From an uncultured Mediterranea sp. (GTDB taxonomy: Bacteria > Bacteroidota > Bacteroidia > Bacteroidales > Bacteroidaceae): 64,000 nt of DNA. The stretch lies in NCBI RefSeq assembly GCF_902493215.1, contig NZ_CABUOL010000014.1:1-64000 (forward strand). The letters run 5' to 3'. How positions within the stretch are numbered: the stretch's first letter is position 1; each line of letters opens with the position of its first letter. The position numbers and the translations under genes are program-made. The notes beneath the pieces were generated by a model, which was not told the DNA's origin, did no database searches, and saw nothing but the letters and a program-made list of their open reading frames with translations. Shown in pieces: positions 7,672-17,058 of this stretch.

Positions 7672-8148
7672 CTAGTCATTTTCTCCGGAGAGGTCGATAC
7701 AGCGCCCTATGTCGTCCATCGAAAAGCCACGCCCCAAGGCAAAACGGACGAGCTTGGCACGGGCCTCGTAATCGTTGCGCGCACGGATGGTTTTCCGCTT
7801 CGAAGCGAGCAGCGCACGCAGGGTCGAGAGGTACTCGCCGTCGTCTACCCCATCGTCGAGCAGGGGGCCGTAGACCGACTGGGGAATGCGCTTGAGGCGA
7901 AGGGCCTGCCCGATCTTCATCTTCCCCCACTTGGCAAAAAGGGACTTGTCGCGGATGAAGGCGCGGCAGAAGCGTTCTTCGTCGACAAAGCGTTCTTCTT
8001 CCAGGCGGGACACGATGCGGGAGGCCGCCTGGGCCGACAATCCCCAACGGAGGACTTTCTCTTCGACTTCGGACCGGCAATGCTCGGCCGACGAGCACCA
8101 GGCCGACAGGCGGGCCAGGGCTTCCTGTTCACTGATTTCTGCTTTCAT
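7672..8148 (-). CDS. recX: Regulatory protein RecX
   Basis: RecX binds RecA and limits its filaments. The 158-residue protein has the repeating three-helix RecX modules, visible in the RLSAWCSSAEHCRSEVEEKV, RLEEERFVDEERFCRAFI and KMKIGQALRLKRI segments. Its ATG overlaps the prmC stop by 4 bp (ATGA), so the two are co-translated. It is not next to recA here, which is usual for Bacteroides. Confidence 0.88.
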   Translation of the reverse strand: MKAEISEQEALARLSAWCSSAEHCRSEVEEKVLRWGLSAQAASRIVSRLEEERFVDEERFCRAFIRDKSLFAKWGKMKIGQALRLKRIPQSVYGPLLDDGVDDGEYLSTLRALLASKRKTIRARNDYEARAKLVRFALGRGFSMDDIGRCIDLSGEND

Positions 8149-8987
8149 GATTTTTCTGCGATAACGAAACGGGGGTTCTGAGACAGGTCTTTCTCCACAC
8201 GGATGCGGGTGTAGCCCAGCTCCTGCAACATAGCCTCCATCTGGCGGCCATAGGCGCGGTTGATTTCAAAATAAAGCCGTCCGCCGCCGGCCAGCATCTG
8301 CTGCCCCAGCCAAGCGATGCGGCGGTAGAAGCGCAGGGGATCGTCGTCGGGGACGAAAAGGGCCAGCGAGGGTTCCCACTGGAGGACATTGGCTTCCATA
8401 TCGCCCCGTTCGGACTCGGTGACGTAGGGCGGGTTGCTGACAATGACGTCGTAGCGGTCGGCGGCATCGGGCAGGCAGGTCAGGACATCGCATTGCACAA
8501 AGCGGACATCGGCCTTCAGAAGGGCGGCATTGGCGCGGGCCACTTCGAGCGCACGGGCCGAAACGTCCCATGCCGTCACGCGCGAGCCGGGCAACGAGCA
8601 GGCCAGGGAAATGGCTATGCATCCGCTACCCGTGCCCACATCGAGCACACGGGCGCCGGCCGGCACTTCGCGGAGCATGCGCTCCACCAGTTCTTCGGTC
8701 TCGGGACGCGGAATGAGCACGCCCGGCCCCACACGGAAGTCCCTGCCCAGAAAGTGCGCCCGGCCTTCGATGTACTGGAGGGGCTCAAATTTGCAGAGCC
8801 GCGTCAGAATGTCCTCCAGTTCCTGTTCTTTATTTGGAGATAAAGCTATATCTTTGCCCAGGTAATAGTCGGCCGACGACTGCCCCAGCAGGTCGCAACA
8901 CACGATGCGCGACAGAGCGGCCGCCTCGCCTGCCTGGTAGCAGGCCGCCAGGCGGGCACGGATGGAAGCGATGGTCACTATGCTCAT
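8145..8987 (-). CDS. prmC: Release factor glutamine methyltransferase PrmC/HemK
   Basis: Methylates the GGQ glutamine of RF1 and RF2 using S-adenosylmethionine. The 280-residue protein has an N-terminal helical domain, the SAM-binding VLDVGTGSGCIAISLA motif (about 116-131) and the catalytic NPPY (IVSNPPYV). It is divergently arranged from ribD across a 77-bp gap and translationally coupled to recX. Confidence 0.95.
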   Translation of the reverse strand: MSIVTIASIRARLAACYQAGEAAALSRIVCCDLLGQSSADYYLGKDIALSPNKEQELEDILTRLCKFEPLQYIEGRAHFLGRDFRVGPGVLIPRPETEELVERMLREVPAGARVLDVGTGSGCIAISLACSLPGSRVTAWDVSARALEVARANAALLKADVRFVQCDVLTCLPDAADRYDVIVSNPPYVTESERGDMEANVLQWEPSLALFVPDDDPLRFYRRIAWLGQQMLAGGGRLYFEINRAYGRQMEAMLQELGYTRIRVEKDLSQNPRFVIAEKS

Positions 8988-9016
8988 ATAACGGTGGTAT
9001 CAAAAGAAACAATATC

Positions 9017-9049
9017 GGGATAATGCCGTGCAAAATTAGGCATTATCCC
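9017..9049. promoter_or_regulatory. 11-bp perfect inverted repeat over the prmC promoter (prmC-ribD gap)
   Basis: GGGATAATGCC (9017-9027) and GGCATTATCCC (9039-9049) are exact reverse complements around an 11-bp centre. On the minus strand that centre carries TAATTTTG (9038-9031), a -7 box for prmC-recX. The repeat also ends 15 bp before the ribD ATG. It could be an operator for both genes or a hairpin at the start of either transcript. Confidence 0.6.
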
Positions 9050-9064
9050 CTAAAAAAGAAGAAT

Positions 9065-10057
9065 ATGGAAGACGAAAAATACATGCGGCGCTGCATCCAG
9101 CTGGCTCGCAACGGACTTTGCAACACGGCCCCCAATCCGATGGTTGGGGCGGTCATCGCACACAACGGACGCATCATCGGCGAGGGTTACCACGTGCGTT
9201 GCGGACAGGCGCACGCCGAAGTGAACGCCATCCGCTCCGTCAAGGACCCCACCCTGCTGAAGGAAGCTACCATCTACGTAAGTCTGGAGCCTTGCGCCCA
9301 CTACGGCAAGACGCCTCCCTGCACCGACCTGATTGTGGAGAAAGGGATACCGCGCATCGTCATCGGATGCCAGGACCCCTTTGCCAAGGTGGCCGGACGC
9401 GGCATCCAGAAGTTGCGCGACGCCGGACGCGAAGTGGTGGTGGGGGTGCTGGAGGATGAATGCCGCCACCTCATCCGCCGCTTCATCACCTTCCACACCC
9501 GGCAGCGTCCCTACATCGTGCTGAAGTGGGCCGAATCGGCCGACGGCTTCATCGACCGGCAGAGGAGCGGGGGAAGCCCGACGGTGCTTTCCAGCCCGCT
9601 GACCGCCATGCTGGTACACAAGCTGAGGGCCGAGCATGCGGCCATCCTCGTGGGTACCGACACCGCCCGCCTCGACAACCCCACGCTGAACGTGCGCCAC
9701 TGGTACGGGCCGGCTCCCGTCCGCGTCACCATCGACCGCCACCATCGCCTGCCGCAAGACCTGCACCTGCTGGACGGCACCATCCCCACGCTGGTCTACG
9801 GCGACGAGCTGCTCGAAGAGATGTTGCTCGACCTGTACAACCGCCAGTTGCAATCGCTTCTGGTAGAAGGAGGAAGCCGCCTGCACCAGTCGTTCATCGA
9901 CGCAGGCCTGTGGGACGAAATCATCGTGGAAGAAGCTCCCCTGCGGCTGGGCGAAGGGGTTGCCGCTCCCGTCGTCGGGCCTCACACGCCCTACCGGCGG
10001 GAATGCCATTTCGGGCGCTTCTACCGGCATTACCTGTCGGCAGAACAAGCCTTCTGA
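9065..10057 (+). CDS. ribD: Bifunctional riboflavin deaminase/reductase RibD
   Basis: Carries out two riboflavin steps: deamination of the pyrimidine intermediate, then reduction of its ribosyl side chain. The 330-residue protein has the zinc-binding cytidine-deaminase motifs HAEVNAI (about 50-56) and EPCAHYGKTPPC (about 74-85) in the N-terminal domain, and the RibD_C reductase domain in the C-terminal half. MEDEKYMRRC at 9065 is the conserved start; a longer frame upstream is chance. No FMN riboswitch is apparent in front of it. Confidence 0.95.
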   Translation: MEDEKYMRRCIQLARNGLCNTAPNPMVGAVIAHNGRIIGEGYHVRCGQAHAEVNAIRSVKDPTLLKEATIYVSLEPCAHYGKTPPCTDLIVEKGIPRIVIGCQDPFAKVAGRGIQKLRDAGREVVVGVLEDECRHLIRRFITFHTRQRPYIVLKWAESADGFIDRQRSGGSPTVLSSPLTAMLVHKLRAEHAAILVGTDTARLDNPTLNVRHWYGPAPVRVTIDRHHRLPQDLHLLDGTIPTLVYGDELLEEMLLDLYNRQLQSLLVEGGSRLHQSFIDAGLWDEIIVEEAPLRLGEGVAAPVVGPHTPYRRECHFGRFYRHYLSAEQAF

Positions 10058-10158
10058 TACACCTGCAAATAGGCTCATTTTATCGACAAAAAGCGCCGTA
10101 TTATCTATAATTTTATATAAAACTTACCTGCAAAGGCATTTTTGAATAAAATTGTTCC

Positions 10159-10166
10159 TATTTTTG
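10159..10166 (+). promoter_or_regulatory. -7 box for the DUF6242-like lipoprotein unit
   Basis: TATTTTTG fits TAnnTTTG and is 51 bp before the ATG at 10218. The rest of the 160-bp gap from 10058 shows no other structure. Confidence 0.5.
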
Positions 10167-10217
10167 CAGCTTGTAAATAAACAACATAAAAACAACATAG
10201 TAGCCAATTAGCAACAA

Positions 10218-11531
10218 ATGAGACTGAAGTTTTTATCTTTCATTGCAAGTTTTCTCATCGTGTCAATCGCCGTCAGCTCGTGCCTGGACTCGGACACCAA
10301 TTACGAATTCAGCACCGATGCAACCATACACGCATTTGCAATAGATACTATCTATGGTAAGGATTACAAATTCGAAATAGACCAGATACAACAGATCATC
10401 TACAACCGCGACTCCCTTCCGATGAGCGCGGACACCCTTATCGACAGCATCAAGATAACGACCCTGACTACAACGAGTGGCGTGGTCATGTCGGGTACGC
10501 CCGATACGTTGCTCAACATCGAGAACTATCAGAACCTGTTGCCGGCCATGAACGCTTCGCCGGGCATGACGCTTAAAGTGATGGCGTCCGACGGTATTGC
10601 CAAGCGTGAATATCATCTGGTTATCAACGTACACAAGGAAGACCCCGATTCGCTGGTATGGAAGAAGATGGGCAACATGCCTTCGTCCATCACCGGTACT
10701 CCCAAGGCCATAACGCTGGGCGACGGGCTGATTGTGTATGCCACCCCCGCCACTGGCTATAAGACATCGACCGCACCGGCCGACTACAACTGGCAGGCCG
10801 TCAGCTCCAACATGCCGGCAGATGCCGACCTGAGTTCGCTCCTCAACCATCAGGACACCCTGCTTGTATGCACAAGTGCCGGAAGCGTATGGGCATCGAC
10901 CGACGGAGCCAACTGGAGCGAGCGTGAAGCGCTGGGTACCAACGTTACAAGCCTCTTGGCCAGCCTTCCTGCCAACGAGACAAGCGGTACGCTTGCTACA
11001 ATCAGCGCCATCGTGAAGGATGCGACCGACGGGAAAATGTATTTCGCCACAACCGCCAGCACACAGACGGCCTGGACACGAGGTGAAGAAGTGCCGGAAG
11101 GATTCCCCACGTCCAACTATTCGGCCTGCGCCAACCTGACATCCAACGGCCTGAACAAGGCTTTCCTGGTGGGTAACGTAGGAGAGGAAAGCGACCAGAC
11201 CGTACCCTGGTCATCAATGACAGGAGACGGATGGGTTGACCTCAGCACACCGACCGATGCCCATTGTCCGGCTCTGTCCAATCCTTATATCATGTACTAC
11301 GGCGATGCGCTCTACATCTTCGGCGACAAGCTGGAAAGCTTCTACAAGTCGGCCACCGGAGGCATTGCCTGGGAAAAGCAGGAAAAGAAATTCCTGTTCC
11401 CTGCCGAATTTGCAACAAAGGGAACATCCTATACAGCCACGGTAGACAAGAACAACTTCATCTGGATTGTATGGGGAGGCAGCACGAACGAAGTTTGGCG
11501 CGGATGCCTCAACAAACTGAAGAAGTACTAA
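10218..11531 (+). CDS. DUF6242-like lipoprotein
   Basis: 437 residues with a lipoprotein signal (IAVSSC, Cys at about 22), so it is probably anchored in the outer membrane. The first ~120 residues resemble the N-terminal module of Bacteroides DUF6242 proteins. The remainder has repeated W/G/S-rich strands (SVWASTDGANWSE, SFYKSATGGIAWEKQE, NNFIWIVWGG), like a beta-propeller with BNR/Asp-box-type blades. It sits between ribD and uppS. Function unknown. Confidence 0.7.
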   Translation: MRLKFLSFIASFLIVSIAVSSCLDSDTNYEFSTDATIHAFAIDTIYGKDYKFEIDQIQQIIYNRDSLPMSADTLIDSIKITTLTTTSGVVMSGTPDTLLNIENYQNLLPAMNASPGMTLKVMASDGIAKREYHLVINVHKEDPDSLVWKKMGNMPSSITGTPKAITLGDGLIVYATPATGYKTSTAPADYNWQAVSSNMPADADLSSLLNHQDTLLVCTSAGSVWASTDGANWSEREALGTNVTSLLASLPANETSGTLATISAIVKDATDGKMYFATTASTQTAWTRGEEVPEGFPTSNYSACANLTSNGLNKAFLVGNVGEESDQTVPWSSMTGDGWVDLSTPTDAHCPALSNPYIMYYGDALYIFGDKLESFYKSATGGIAWEKQEKKFLFPAEFATKGTSYTATVDKNNFIWIVWGGSTNEVWRGCLNKLKKY

Positions 11532-11552
11532 CATCGCCTTTATATATAAAAG

Positions 11553-12287
11553 ATGACCTATAAAGAACAAATCGACCTTGACAGAATACCCCGACACGTG
11601 GCCATCATCATGGACGGCAACGGGCGTTGGGCCAAGCAACACGGCAAAGAACGTTGCTTCGGCCATCAGGCTGGTGCCGAAACGGTACATGTCATAGCCG
11701 AAGAAGCAGCCAGACTGGGCATCAAGTTCCTGACGCTCTATACCTTCTCCACGGAGAACTGGAACCGCCCCGAAGCAGAGATAAGCGCCTTGATGAACCT
11801 GCTCTTCGACTCCATCGAGGAAGAAACTTTCATGAAGAACAACATCAGTTTCCGCGTAATAGGCGACATCCGCAAGTTGCCCGCCAACGTACAGACCCGC
11901 CTGAACGACTGCATCGAACATACGGCCGCCAATACGGGCATGTGCCTGGTACTGGCCCTCAGCTATTCATCGCGGTGGGAACTGACCGAAGCGACCCGAC
12001 AAATAGCCGAAAAGGTGAAGGCCGGCCTGCTATCGCCCGAACAGATTGACGACCGGACCATCGACGAGCACCTGGCCACCCACTTCATGCCCGACCCCGA
12101 CCTGCTGATACGCACGGGAGGAGAAATCAGGCTGAGCAACTACCTCTTGTGGCAAAGTGCCTACTCGGAACTTTACTTCTGCGACACCTATTGGCCCGAC
12201 TTCAGGGAAGAGGAACTCTGCCGCGCCATCTGCGACTATCAGAAACGCGAACGCCGCTTCGGCAAGACCAGCGAACAAATCAGTTGA
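11553..12287 (+). CDS. uppS: Isoprenyl transferase (undecaprenyl diphosphate synthase)
   Basis: Makes the long cis-polyprenyl diphosphate carrier for peptidoglycan and surface polysaccharides. The 244-residue protein has the cis-prenyltransferase motif HVAIIMDGNGRWAKQ (catalytic Asp in MDGNGRW), the FSTENWNRP block, and the C-terminal RTGGEIRLSNYLLWQ and YWPDF motifs. It is followed 36 bp later by bamA, an envelope-biogenesis cluster. Confidence 0.96.
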   Translation: MTYKEQIDLDRIPRHVAIIMDGNGRWAKQHGKERCFGHQAGAETVHVIAEEAARLGIKFLTLYTFSTENWNRPEAEISALMNLLFDSIEEETFMKNNISFRVIGDIRKLPANVQTRLNDCIEHTAANTGMCLVLALSYSSRWELTEATRQIAEKVKAGLLSPEQIDDRTIDEHLATHFMPDPDLLIRTGGEIRLSNYLLWQSAYSELYFCDTYWPDFREEELCRAICDYQKRERRFGKTSEQIS

Positions 12288-12323
12288 ACCACACATAAAA
12301 TAAAAATATAGTAATCTGTAAAA

Positions 12324-14957
12324 GTGAATATAATGCATCAACGTATCTTCTCCATATTTGCAGCACTTCTCCTTATCACCGGTTGTCTGCCGGCCGTTGC
12401 GCAGGAAAACAATACGGAAAAGCCCGTCGTACTCTATACGGGTACACCCAAAAAGTATGAAATCGCAGACATCCGCGTCGAAGGTGCCGAGAACTACGAA
12501 GACTATGTCATCATCAACCTGTCGGGCCTCTCCAAAGGCCAGGTCATCTCCATCCCCGGCGAAGAAATCACGCAGGCCTGCAAGCGCTACTGGCGTCACG
12601 GACTCTTCTCTGACGTCTCCATCACCTGGGACAAGGTGGAAGGCGACAAGGCATGGCTCACCATCCACGTGGTCATGCGCCCGCGTGTATCGGAAATCCG
12701 CTACCATGGTGTCAAGAAGTCCGAACGCGAAGACTTGGAAGCCCGAATCGGCATGATCAAGGGTAACCAGATTACCCCCAATCAGATAGACCGTGCCAAA
12801 ACTATGATACAGCGCTACTTCGACGACAAGGGTTTCAAGAACGCCGAAGTCTTCATCAATCAGAAAGACGACAAGAACAATGAGAATCAGGTGATTGTCG
12901 ACATCGAGATAGACAAGAAAGAAAAGGTGAAGGTTCATCAGATTACCATCGAAGGCAACAAAGCCATCACGGCCAAGAAGCTGAAACGCGTGATGAAGAA
13001 AACCAACGAGAAAGGAAAACTCATCAATCTCTTCCGCACGAAGAAATTCGTGGAAGAGAACTACGAAGCCGACAAGCAGCTCATCATCGACAAGTATAAC
13101 GAGCTGGGTTACCGCGACGCCATCATCGTGGCCGATAGTGTGACTCCCTACGACGAGAAGACGGTCAACGTCTACATGCAGATTGAAGAAGGACAGAAGT
13201 ACTACCTGCGCAACGTGACCTGGGTGGGCAACACGCTTTATCCTTCCGAGCAATTGAACTACCTGCTCCGCATGAAGAAGGGCGACGTCTACAACCAGAA
13301 GTTGCTCGAGGAACGTACGTCGACCGACGACGACGCCATCGGAAACCTGTACTACAACAACGGTTACCTCTTCTATAGCCTCGACCCCGTGGAAGTGAAC
13401 ATCGTGGGCGACTCCATCGACCTCGAAATGCGTATCTTCGAAGGCCGCCAGGCTACCATCAACAAGATTACCATCAGCGGTAACGACCGTGTGTATGAGA
13501 ACGTGGTACGCCGCGAACTCCGCACCCGTCCGGGCGACCTCTTCAGCCGTGAAGAGCTGATGCGTTCGCTCCGTGAAATCCAGCAGATGGGACACTTCGA
13601 CCCCGAGCAGCTCCAGCCCGACATCAAGCCGCGTCCCGAAGACGGCACGGTGGACATCGGCTATCCGCTCGTATCCAAAGCCAACGACCAGGTGGAATTC
13701 TCTGCCGGTTGGGGACAGACGGGTGTCATCGGTAAGCTGAGTCTGAAGTTCACCAACTTCTCGCTGGCCAACCTCCTGCATCCGGGTGAGAACTACCGCG
13801 GTATCCTGCCTCAGGGCGACGGACAGACATTGACCATCAGCGGACAGACCAACGCCAAGTACTACCAGTCGTACAGCGTTTCCTTCTACGATCCGTGGTT
13901 CGGCGGAAAGCGCCCGAATGCCTTCTCCGTATCGGCCTTCTACTCCCGCCAGACGGACATCAGCAGCCAGTACTACAACGATGCCTACTACAATAGCTAC
14001 TACAACAGCCTCTATAGCGGCATGTACGGCTACGGCCTCTACAACTATGGCAACTACACCAACTACGAAAACTACTACGACCCCGACAAGTCGGTACAGA
14101 TGTATGGTGTGGCCATGATGTTCGGTAAGCGTCTGAAGTGGCCCGACGACTACTTCCAGTTCACCGCCGAGCTCTCTTACCAGCGCTATGTGCTGAAGGA
14201 GTGGCAATACTTCCCCGTGACCAACGGTAAATGTAACGACCTGAGCTTGAACCTGACCCTGTCTCGTAGCTCCATCGACAACCCCATCTACCCGCGTAGC
14301 GGTTCAGAATTCTCGCTCTCTGTTCAGTTCACCCCGCCCTATTCGTTGTTCGACGGTGTAGACTACAGCAAGTATAACCTGAACAACCAGGACGACATCA
14401 ACAAGATGCACAAGTGGGTGGAATACCACAAGTGGAAATTCAAATCGAAAATATACATCCCGTTGATGGACCCCATCAGCGTGAAGCGTACCCCCGTCCT
14501 CATGGGACGTGCCGAATTTGGTATCCTGGGCCACTACAACAAGTACAAGAAGTCGCCGTTCGGCACCTTCGAAGTGGGTGGTGACGGTATGACAGGCTAC
14601 TCGTACTATGCAACCGAGACCATCGCCCTGCGTGGTTACGAAAACGGCTCACTGGCTTCCTACGGCAACGAAGGCTATGCCTACACACGCCTCGGCCTTG
14701 AGTTGCGTTACCCGCTGATGCTCGAGACAAGTACCAGCATCTACGCCCTGACCTTCGTCGAGGCCGGTAACGCATGGCAGGAAGTGAGCGACTTCAACCC
14801 CTTCGAGCTGAAGCGTTCGGCCGGTGTCGGTGTCCGCATCTTCCTCCCGATGGTAGGTATGATGGGTATCGACTGGGCATACGGTTTCGACAAGGTACGC
14901 GGTTCGAGCTCCTACGGCGGAAGCCAGTTCCACTTCATCCTGGGACAAGAATTCTAA
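12324..14957 (+). CDS. bamA: Outer membrane protein assembly factor BamA
   Basis: Inserts beta-barrel proteins into the outer membrane. The 877 residues comprise a signal peptide, POTRA repeats over about residues 40-430 (for example VEGAENYEDYVIINLSGL, ITIEGNKAITAKKLKR, ITISGNDRVYENVVRR) and an Omp85 barrel ending in a terminal Phe (HFILGQEF), the usual beta-signal. A Tyr/Asn-rich loop near residues 550-600 (YYNDAYYNSYYNSLYSGMYG) is a surface-exposed extension I have not seen described. Two Skp/OmpH chaperones follow. Confidence 0.96.
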   Translation: MNIMHQRIFSIFAALLLITGCLPAVAQENNTEKPVVLYTGTPKKYEIADIRVEGAENYEDYVIINLSGLSKGQVISIPGEEITQACKRYWRHGLFSDVSITWDKVEGDKAWLTIHVVMRPRVSEIRYHGVKKSEREDLEARIGMIKGNQITPNQIDRAKTMIQRYFDDKGFKNAEVFINQKDDKNNENQVIVDIEIDKKEKVKVHQITIEGNKAITAKKLKRVMKKTNEKGKLINLFRTKKFVEENYEADKQLIIDKYNELGYRDAIIVADSVTPYDEKTVNVYMQIEEGQKYYLRNVTWVGNTLYPSEQLNYLLRMKKGDVYNQKLLEERTSTDDDAIGNLYYNNGYLFYSLDPVEVNIVGDSIDLEMRIFEGRQATINKITISGNDRVYENVVRRELRTRPGDLFSREELMRSLREIQQMGHFDPEQLQPDIKPRPEDGTVDIGYPLVSKANDQVEFSAGWGQTGVIGKLSLKFTNFSLANLLHPGENYRGILPQGDGQTLTISGQTNAKYYQSYSVSFYDPWFGGKRPNAFSVSAFYSRQTDISSQYYNDAYYNSYYNSLYSGMYGYGLYNYGNYTNYENYYDPDKSVQMYGVAMMFGKRLKWPDDYFQFTAELSYQRYVLKEWQYFPVTNGKCNDLSLNLTLSRSSIDNPIYPRSGSEFSLSVQFTPPYSLFDGVDYSKYNLNNQDDINKMHKWVEYHKWKFKSKIYIPLMDPISVKRTPVLMGRAEFGILGHYNKYKKSPFGTFEVGGDGMTGYSYYATETIALRGYENGSLASYGNEGYAYTRLGLELRYPLMLETSTSIYALTFVEAGNAWQEVSDFNPFELKRSAGVGVRIFLPMVGMMGIDWAYGFDKVRGSSSYGGSQFHFILGQEF

Positions 14958-14984
14958 ACCATGTTTCACCAAAACCGAATAATC

Positions 14985-15503
14985 ATGAAAAAGAATGTTT
15001 TAACAACCTTATTGCTGCTGGCTGTATTCAGCCTGGCGGCACACGCGCAGAAGTTCGCCCTGATCGACATGGAATATATCCTGAAGAACATCCCTGCCTA
15101 CGAACAGGCCAACCAGCAGCTGGAGCAGGCCAGCAAACAATGGCAGGCCGAAATAGAGAAAGCCGGTCAGGAAGCCAAGAACCTGTATGAAAGCTATCAG
15201 GCCTCGGCCAAGAATCTGAGCGACGCCCAACGTACCCAGAAGGAAAACGAAATAGTAGAGAAGGAAAAATCGCTGGCCGAACTCCGCCGCAAGTACTTCG
15301 GCCCCGAAGGCGAGCTCTACAAGAAACGCGAAGCGCTGGTAGGCCCCATCCAGGACCAGATTTACAACGCCGTCAAGGAGATTGCCACACAGAAAGGATA
15401 TGCCGTCGTGACCGACCGCGCATCGGCCACCAGCATCATTTTTGCCTCGCCCAGCATCGATATCAGCAACGAAGTGCTGGCAAGGTTAGGATATTCCAAT
15501 TAA
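14985..15503 (+). CDS. OmpH/Skp family periplasmic chaperone (copy 1)
   Basis: 172 residues: signal peptide (MKKNVLTTLLLLAVFSLAAHA-QK), then the Skp pattern of a short strand (FALIDMEYIL), two long charged coiled-coil helices (about 50-110) and a closing strand segment (YAVVTDRASATSIIFASPSI). Skp-like trimers hold unfolded outer-membrane proteins for BamA, consistent with its place 27 bp after bamA. ATG at 14985 is preferred over the in-frame ATG at 14961 because it begins the signal peptide. Confidence 0.92.
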   Translation: MKKNVLTTLLLLAVFSLAAHAQKFALIDMEYILKNIPAYEQANQQLEQASKQWQAEIEKAGQEAKNLYESYQASAKNLSDAQRTQKENEIVEKEKSLAELRRKYFGPEGELYKKREALVGPIQDQIYNAVKEIATQKGYAVVTDRASATSIIFASPSIDISNEVLARLGYSN

Positions 15504-15568
15504 AATCAATACATTTGCAAACGAGAGAAGTAGAACAAGAATAAACAAATCATTTAAAAATAAACATT

Positions 15569-16075
15569 ATGCTTAAGAAAATCGCACTCATTGTAGTTAT
15601 GTTCATCCTTCCGCTGGGAATGATGGCACAATCCAAGTTCGGCCACATGAACTCACAGGAAATCATTACCGTGATGCCTGAATTCACCAAAGCTCAGACC
15701 GACATCGAAACCCTGACCAAGCAATATCGTGAAGAAATGCAGCGTTCGGAAGAAGAGTTCAACAGAAAATATCAGGAACTGCTCCAGCAGCAGGACTCTC
15801 TGCCCAAGAACATCCTCGAAAGACGTCAGAAAGAAATCAACGAAATGGCCCAGCGTCAGCAACAATTCCAGCAGGATGCCTACCAGGCAGTTGAAAAAGC
15901 CCAGCAGGAAGCCATGATGCCTATCTACAAGAAGCTGGACGAAGCCGTTCAGGCCGTAGGCAAGGCTGAAGGCGTGGTTTACATCTTCGACCTGGCCCGT
16001 ACTCCGATTGCTTACATCGGTACAGAAAGCATCGACCTCACCGCCAAGGTGAAGACCCAACTGGGCATCAAATAA
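15569..16075 (+). CDS. OmpH/Skp family periplasmic chaperone (copy 2)
   Basis: 168 residues with signal peptide (IVVMFILPLGMMA-QS) and the same helical-arm layout as its neighbour. It has longer Gln/Glu-rich coiled coils (about 55-120) and ends in IAYIGTESIDLTAKVKTQLGIK. The two copies differ clearly in sequence, so this is an old duplication; a paired arrangement after bamA is usual in Bacteroidales. Confidence 0.92.
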   Translation: MLKKIALIVVMFILPLGMMAQSKFGHMNSQEIITVMPEFTKAQTDIETLTKQYREEMQRSEEEFNRKYQELLQQQDSLPKNILERRQKEINEMAQRQQQFQQDAYQAVEKAQQEAMMPIYKKLDEAVQAVGKAEGVVYIFDLARTPIAYIGTESIDLTAKVKTQLGIK

Positions 16076-16102
16076 ACGTGCATAACCATATTCAATAAAA
16101 CC

Positions 16103-16143
16103 AAGGAAGGGGGAGGAGGCCGGTCAGGCATCTTCCCCTTCTT
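16103..16143 (+). terminator. Probable terminator after the OmpH pair
   Basis: GAAGGGG pairs with CCCCTTC around a GC-rich loop, followed by TTCATTTC. It leaves murI a very short leader. Confidence 0.45.
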
Positions 16144-16153
16144 CATTTCACGC

Positions 16154-16999
16154 ATGAAACAGACGTATCCTACCCAGCCCGGCCCCATCGGCGTATTCGA
16201 CTCCGGTTACGGAGGCCTCACCATCCTGAGCAAAATCAGGGAAGTGCTCCCCCAATACGACTTCATCTATCTGGGCGACAACGCCCGTGCCCCCTACGGC
16301 ACGCGTTCCTTCGACATCGTCTACGAATTTACCCTGCAGGCCGTCCGCCGTCTGTTCGAACTGGGATGCCATCTGGTGATACTGGCCTGCAACACCGCTT
16401 CGGCCAAGGCCCTGCGCAGCATCCAGATCAACAACCTGCCTTCGATGGACCCCGACCGCCGCGTGCTGGGCGTCATCCGCCCCACCGTGGAGTGCATCGG
16501 CAACCTGACGCACACCCGCCACATCGGCGTGCTGGGTACGGCCGGCACCATCAAGTCCGAATCTTACGTGATGGAAGTCCGCAAGCTCTACCCCGACATC
16601 CGCGTAAGCGGGCAGGCCTGCCCCATGTGGGTGCCGCTCGTGGAGTATGGCGAGTCGCAGGGCGAAGGTGCCGACTACTTCGTACAGAAGTATATCAACG
16701 CCCTGCTGAAGCAGGACGAGCAGATAGACACCGTCATACTGGGATGCACACACTATCCCCTGCTTCTGCCCAAAATCAGACGCTACATGCCCGAGGGCAT
16801 CACCATCGTCTCGCAAGGCGAACTCGTGGCCGAAAGCCTGAAGGACTACCTACGCCGCCACCCCGAAATGGATGCCCGATGCACACGAGGGGGGCAATGC
16901 ACCTATTATACCACGGAAGCCGAAGAAAAATTTGCCGAGTCGGCTTCGGCCTTCCTCAACGAAACCATCCGCGTCAGCCGCCTCGACCTGAACGAATAA
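16154..16999 (+). CDS. murI: Glutamate racemase
   Basis: Makes D-glutamate for peptidoglycan. The 281-residue protein carries IGVFDSGYGGLT (about 11-22), the catalytic-cysteine motif LACNTASA (Cys about 79) and the second cysteine motif GCTHYPLLLP (Cys about 198). Confidence 0.95.
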   Translation: MKQTYPTQPGPIGVFDSGYGGLTILSKIREVLPQYDFIYLGDNARAPYGTRSFDIVYEFTLQAVRRLFELGCHLVILACNTASAKALRSIQINNLPSMDPDRRVLGVIRPTVECIGNLTHTRHIGVLGTAGTIKSESYVMEVRKLYPDIRVSGQACPMWVPLVEYGESQGEGADYFVQKYINALLKQDEQIDTVILGCTHYPLLLPKIRRYMPEGITIVSQGELVAESLKDYLRRHPEMDARCTRGGQCTYYTTEAEEKFAESASAFLNETIRVSRLDLNE

Positions 17000-17058
17000 A
17001 GGCGGCTGGCAGCCGGCTCCTCCCCTGCCCTCTCCAATACCCTCCAAGCTCCTCGTCG

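Noticed and set aside
9017..9049. Invertible promoter (phase-variation switch)
   Set aside because: The arms are 11 bp apart, too close for site-specific inversion, and no invertase gene is near.
12030..14207. 725-codon frame antisense to uppS/bamA
   Set aside because: Val/His/Gly-rich reading of the opposite strand with no domain; bamA and uppS are unmistakable.
14961..14984. Longer start for the first OmpH gene
   Set aside because: It would add MFHQNRII ahead of a proper signal peptide starting at 14985.
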